In this document: piece by piece, positions 5,484 through 7,146 of the stretch
Layout: each line of letters opens with the position of its first letter
Position numbering within the stretch: position 1 is the first letter of the stretch
Assembly (NCBI GenBank): GCA_017848075.1
Contig: JAGALG010000127.1
Coordinates: forward strand, 1 to 7,146
DNA: 7,146 bases
Direction of reading: 5' to 3'
Source: Oscillospiraceae bacterium
Lineage (GTDB): Bacteria > Bacillota > Clostridia > Oscillospirales > Ruminococcaceae
The notes under the pieces: generated by a model
What the model was told of the DNA's origin: nothing
The model's input: only the letters and a program-made list of their open reading frames with translations
Database searches by the model: none
Translations under genes and position numbers: made by a program

Positions 5484-5523
5484 ACAGCAGACAGGGACGA
5501 ATCTGTTCTTGTCTGCTGTTTCT
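5484..5523 (+). promoter_or_regulatory. Stable intercistronic hairpin between mglB and mglA
   Basis: Positions 5484-5498 pair with 5505-5519: ten Watson-Crick pairs (ACAGCAGACA/TGTCTGCTGT), then five inner pairs including two G-U, closing a 6-nt loop. The tail is GTTTCTATC, a weak U tract. This placement, right after the binding-protein gene of an importer, commonly serves to make or preserve more binding-protein mRNA than ATPase/permease mRNA, by partial termination or by stopping 3' exonucleases. That role is inferred here. Confidence 0.7.
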
Positions 5524-5552
5524 ATCGTAATGAAAAGTGGTGACGAGCATAA

Positions 5553-7055
5553 ATGGGTAAAGAAAATTATGTTTTGGAAATGTCCGGAATCGTGAAGGAA
5601 TTTCCTGGCGTAAAAGCGCTGGATAATGCGCAGCTGTTTCTCCGCCCGGGTACTGTTCACGCACTGATGGGCGAGAATGGTGCCGGTAAATCTACCTTGA
5701 TGAAATGTCTCTTTGGTATTTACGCCAAAGATGCCGGCGAAATCAAGGTAAACGGCGAGTCTGTTTCCTATGATAATCCGAAACAGGCGCTGGAGAATGG
5801 TGTATCCATGGTACATCAGGAGCTGAATCAGGTACGCCAGACACGCGTAGCGGATAACATCTGGCTGGGCCGCTTCCCGAAGAAAGGCCTGGTTGTTGAT
5901 GAAAAATATATGATCGAAGAAACACAGAAGATCTTCGATGATCTTGGTATTCAGGTAGATCCAAGAGCAAAAGTAAGCACACTTTCTGTATCTCAGGCAC
6001 AGATGATCGAAATTGCGAAAGCAGTTTCTTACGATGCAAAAATCGTTGTAATGGACGAACCAACCTCCTCTCTGACAGAAAAAGAGGTTGCTCACCTGTT
6101 CCGCATTATCGATCAGCTGAAGGCAAAAGGTGTTGGTATCATCTACATCTCTCATAAGATGGAAGAAATCCTGAAGATTTCTGATGATGTAACCATCATG
6201 CGAGACGGTAAATGGATCGCAACAGAACCGGCTGCAGAGTTGACCACGGATAAAATTATCAAACTGATGGTAGGTCGTGACCTGACCAATCGTTTCCCTC
6301 CAAAAACCAATACTCCTGGCGAGCCAATTTTGAAAGTAGAAAACTTTAATACGGTTTATGCACCAAAGATCCAGGATGTCAGCTTCGAACTGAAACGAGG
6401 CGAAATTCTTGGCGTTGCAGGTCTGATGGGTTCTGGCCGTACGGAATTGGTAGAAGCCCTCTTTGGTCTGCGTAAAGTGGATTCCGGTAAGGTTTATGTG
6501 GATGGCAAAGAGATTAAAAATAAAGATTCTCTGGCAGCCATCAAAAATGGCTTCGCACTGTTGACTGAAGAACGCCGTGCTACCGGTATCTTCGCAACAG
6601 CGGATATCCGATTCAATTCCATCATTGCCAATATCAAAGCCTATGCAAATAAGCTCGGCGCATTGAATGATAAGACAATGAAGGATGATACCCAGTGGGT
6701 TATCGACAGTATGCATGTTAAAACCCCGAGTGAGAAAACCAAGATCGGTTCTCTGTCCGGTGGTAACCAGCAGAAAGTTATTCTGGGTCGTTGGCTTTTG
6801 ACCACTCCGGATATTCTGATGCTGGATGAACCAACCCGAGGCATCGACGTTGGTGCAAAATATGAAATCTATCAGTTGATCCTTGACCTGGCGAACAAAG
6901 GCAAGGGTGTCATCGTGATTTCTTCTGAAATGCCTGAGCTGCTTGGTATCAGTGACCGCATCATGGTTATGAGTAATGGTCGTCTGGCTGGTATCGTGAA
7001 TACCGCAGAAACCAATCAGGAAGAGATTCTGGCTCTGGCAGCTAAATATATCTAA
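5553..7055 (+). CDS. mglA: Galactose/methyl-galactoside ABC transporter ATP-binding protein
   Basis: Cytoplasmic ATPase with two fused nucleotide-binding domains that powers the MglBAC sugar importer. At 500 residues it matches the E. coli length (506). Domain 1 (about 6-245) has Walker A GENGAGKST at 40-48, Q-loop Q89, a signature region in degenerate form LSVSQAQ (144-150), Walker B IVVMDEP (D168, E169) and switch histidine H201. Domain 2 (about 258-500) has the degenerate Walker A GLMGSGRTE (290-298, Arg in place of Lys), signature LSGGNQQK (401-408), Walker B ILMLDEP (421-427), and SSEM where the switch histidine would be. This asymmetry is normal for the Mgl/Rbs/Xyl/Ara family. The ribosome binding site is weak (GGTGA at 5539-5543, 9-nt spacing) compared with that of mglB. 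It is separated from mglB by 122 nt with two hairpins, and mglC follows 12 nt later. Confidence 0.95.
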   Translation: MGKENYVLEMSGIVKEFPGVKALDNAQLFLRPGTVHALMGENGAGKSTLMKCLFGIYAKDAGEIKVNGESVSYDNPKQALENGVSMVHQELNQVRQTRVADNIWLGRFPKKGLVVDEKYMIEETQKIFDDLGIQVDPRAKVSTLSVSQAQMIEIAKAVSYDAKIVVMDEPTSSLTEKEVAHLFRIIDQLKAKGVGIIYISHKMEEILKISDDVTIMRDGKWIATEPAAELTTDKIIKLMVGRDLTNRFPPKTNTPGEPILKVENFNTVYAPKIQDVSFELKRGEILGVAGLMGSGRTELVEALFGLRKVDSGKVYVDGKEIKNKDSLAAIKNGFALLTEERRATGIFATADIRFNSIIANIKAYANKLGALNDKTMKDDTQWVIDSMHVKTPSEKTKIGSLSGGNQQKVILGRWLLTTPDILMLDEPTRGIDVGAKYEIYQLILDLANKGKGVIVISSEMPELLGISDRIMVMSNGRLAGIVNTAETNQEEILALAAKYI

Positions 7056-7067
7056 GGGGTGCTGTTC

Positions 7068-7146
7068 GTGGATAAAGCTAAAAAACAACAAATCACAAAT
7101 TTCCTGCTTTCTTACGGTATTTATATCGTATTTGCATTTTTGATCC
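7068..7146 (+). CDS. mglC: Galactose/methyl-galactoside ABC transporter permease, N-terminal fragment (runs off window)
   Basis: Only the first 26 codons are visible. The start is taken as GTG 7068 because AAGGGG at 7054-7059 gives 8-nt spacing and no ATG is available nearby in frame. The fragment (M)DKAKKQQITNFLLSYGIYIV followed by FAFLI has a short charged cytoplasmic N-terminus leading into a first hydrophobic segment, as in MglC/RbsC permeases. Position 12 nt after mglA, the usual A-then-C order and the missing membrane component of the importer make the assignment likely. Sequence alone would not separate mglC from other sugar permeases of the same family. Confidence 0.8.
   Translation, partial: MDKAKKQQITNFLLSYGIYIVFAFLI

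Noticed and set aside
5427..7091. Very long open frame on the minus strand opposite mglA (about 550 codons)
   Set aside because: It is the mirror of a strongly codon-biased plus-strand gene with all ABC motifs intact. The antisense translation has no recognisable domain and an unusual composition rich in F, H, C and Q.

Overview
The window reads as Bacillota DNA, class Clostridia. The gene order parB, DUF4446, serS, the clostridial serine--tRNA ligase sequence, the strong purine-rich ribosome binding sites and the moderate-to-low GC all point that way, and the order parB-DUF4446-serS is typical of Lachnospiraceae near the chromosome origin. Nothing indicates a phage, plasmid, insertion sequence or CRISPR array.

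Layout, all genes on the plus strand. Positions 1-2333 hold the 3' part of parB (chromosome segregation), a membrane-anchored DUF4446 protein and seryl-tRNA synthetase. These are tightly spaced and end at a strong terminator. Positions 2447-2566 hold a consensus promoter driving tRNA-Ala(GGC). A perfect 38-nt palindrome and an unrecognised 65-residue acidic protein follow, ending at a second terminator. Positions 2940-4035 hold two adjacent genes one base apart: an unrecognised cysteine-rich protein and a DUF2284 cysteine-cluster protein, with a bidirectional-looking terminator. Positions 4083-4380 are an AT-rich control region. From 4381 to the end lies an Mgl-type galactose/methyl-galactoside ABC importer: the lipoprotein binding protein MglB, the double ATPase MglA, and the first codons of the permease MglC. 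A stable intercistronic hairpin separates mglB from mglA.

The most notable observation is inside serS. Its protein is a continuous, normal family member, but codon use switches abruptly near positions 1584-1737. Upstream, parB, DUF4446 and the first ~220 serS codons contain 47 leucines and no CTG codon. The remaining serS codons contain 15 leucines, all CTG. GC by hand count goes from 38% (1381-1680) to 49% (1741-2040). The upstream and downstream halves may therefore come from different genomes, joined either by natural recombination in a conserved gene or by an assembly join. This affects how far the organism of one side can be inferred from the other.

I do not see a convincing new defence, mobile or biosynthetic system. 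The items most open to new biology are the hypothetical/DUF2284 pair, the small protein behind the tRNA palindrome, and the competing hairpins in the mglB leader.
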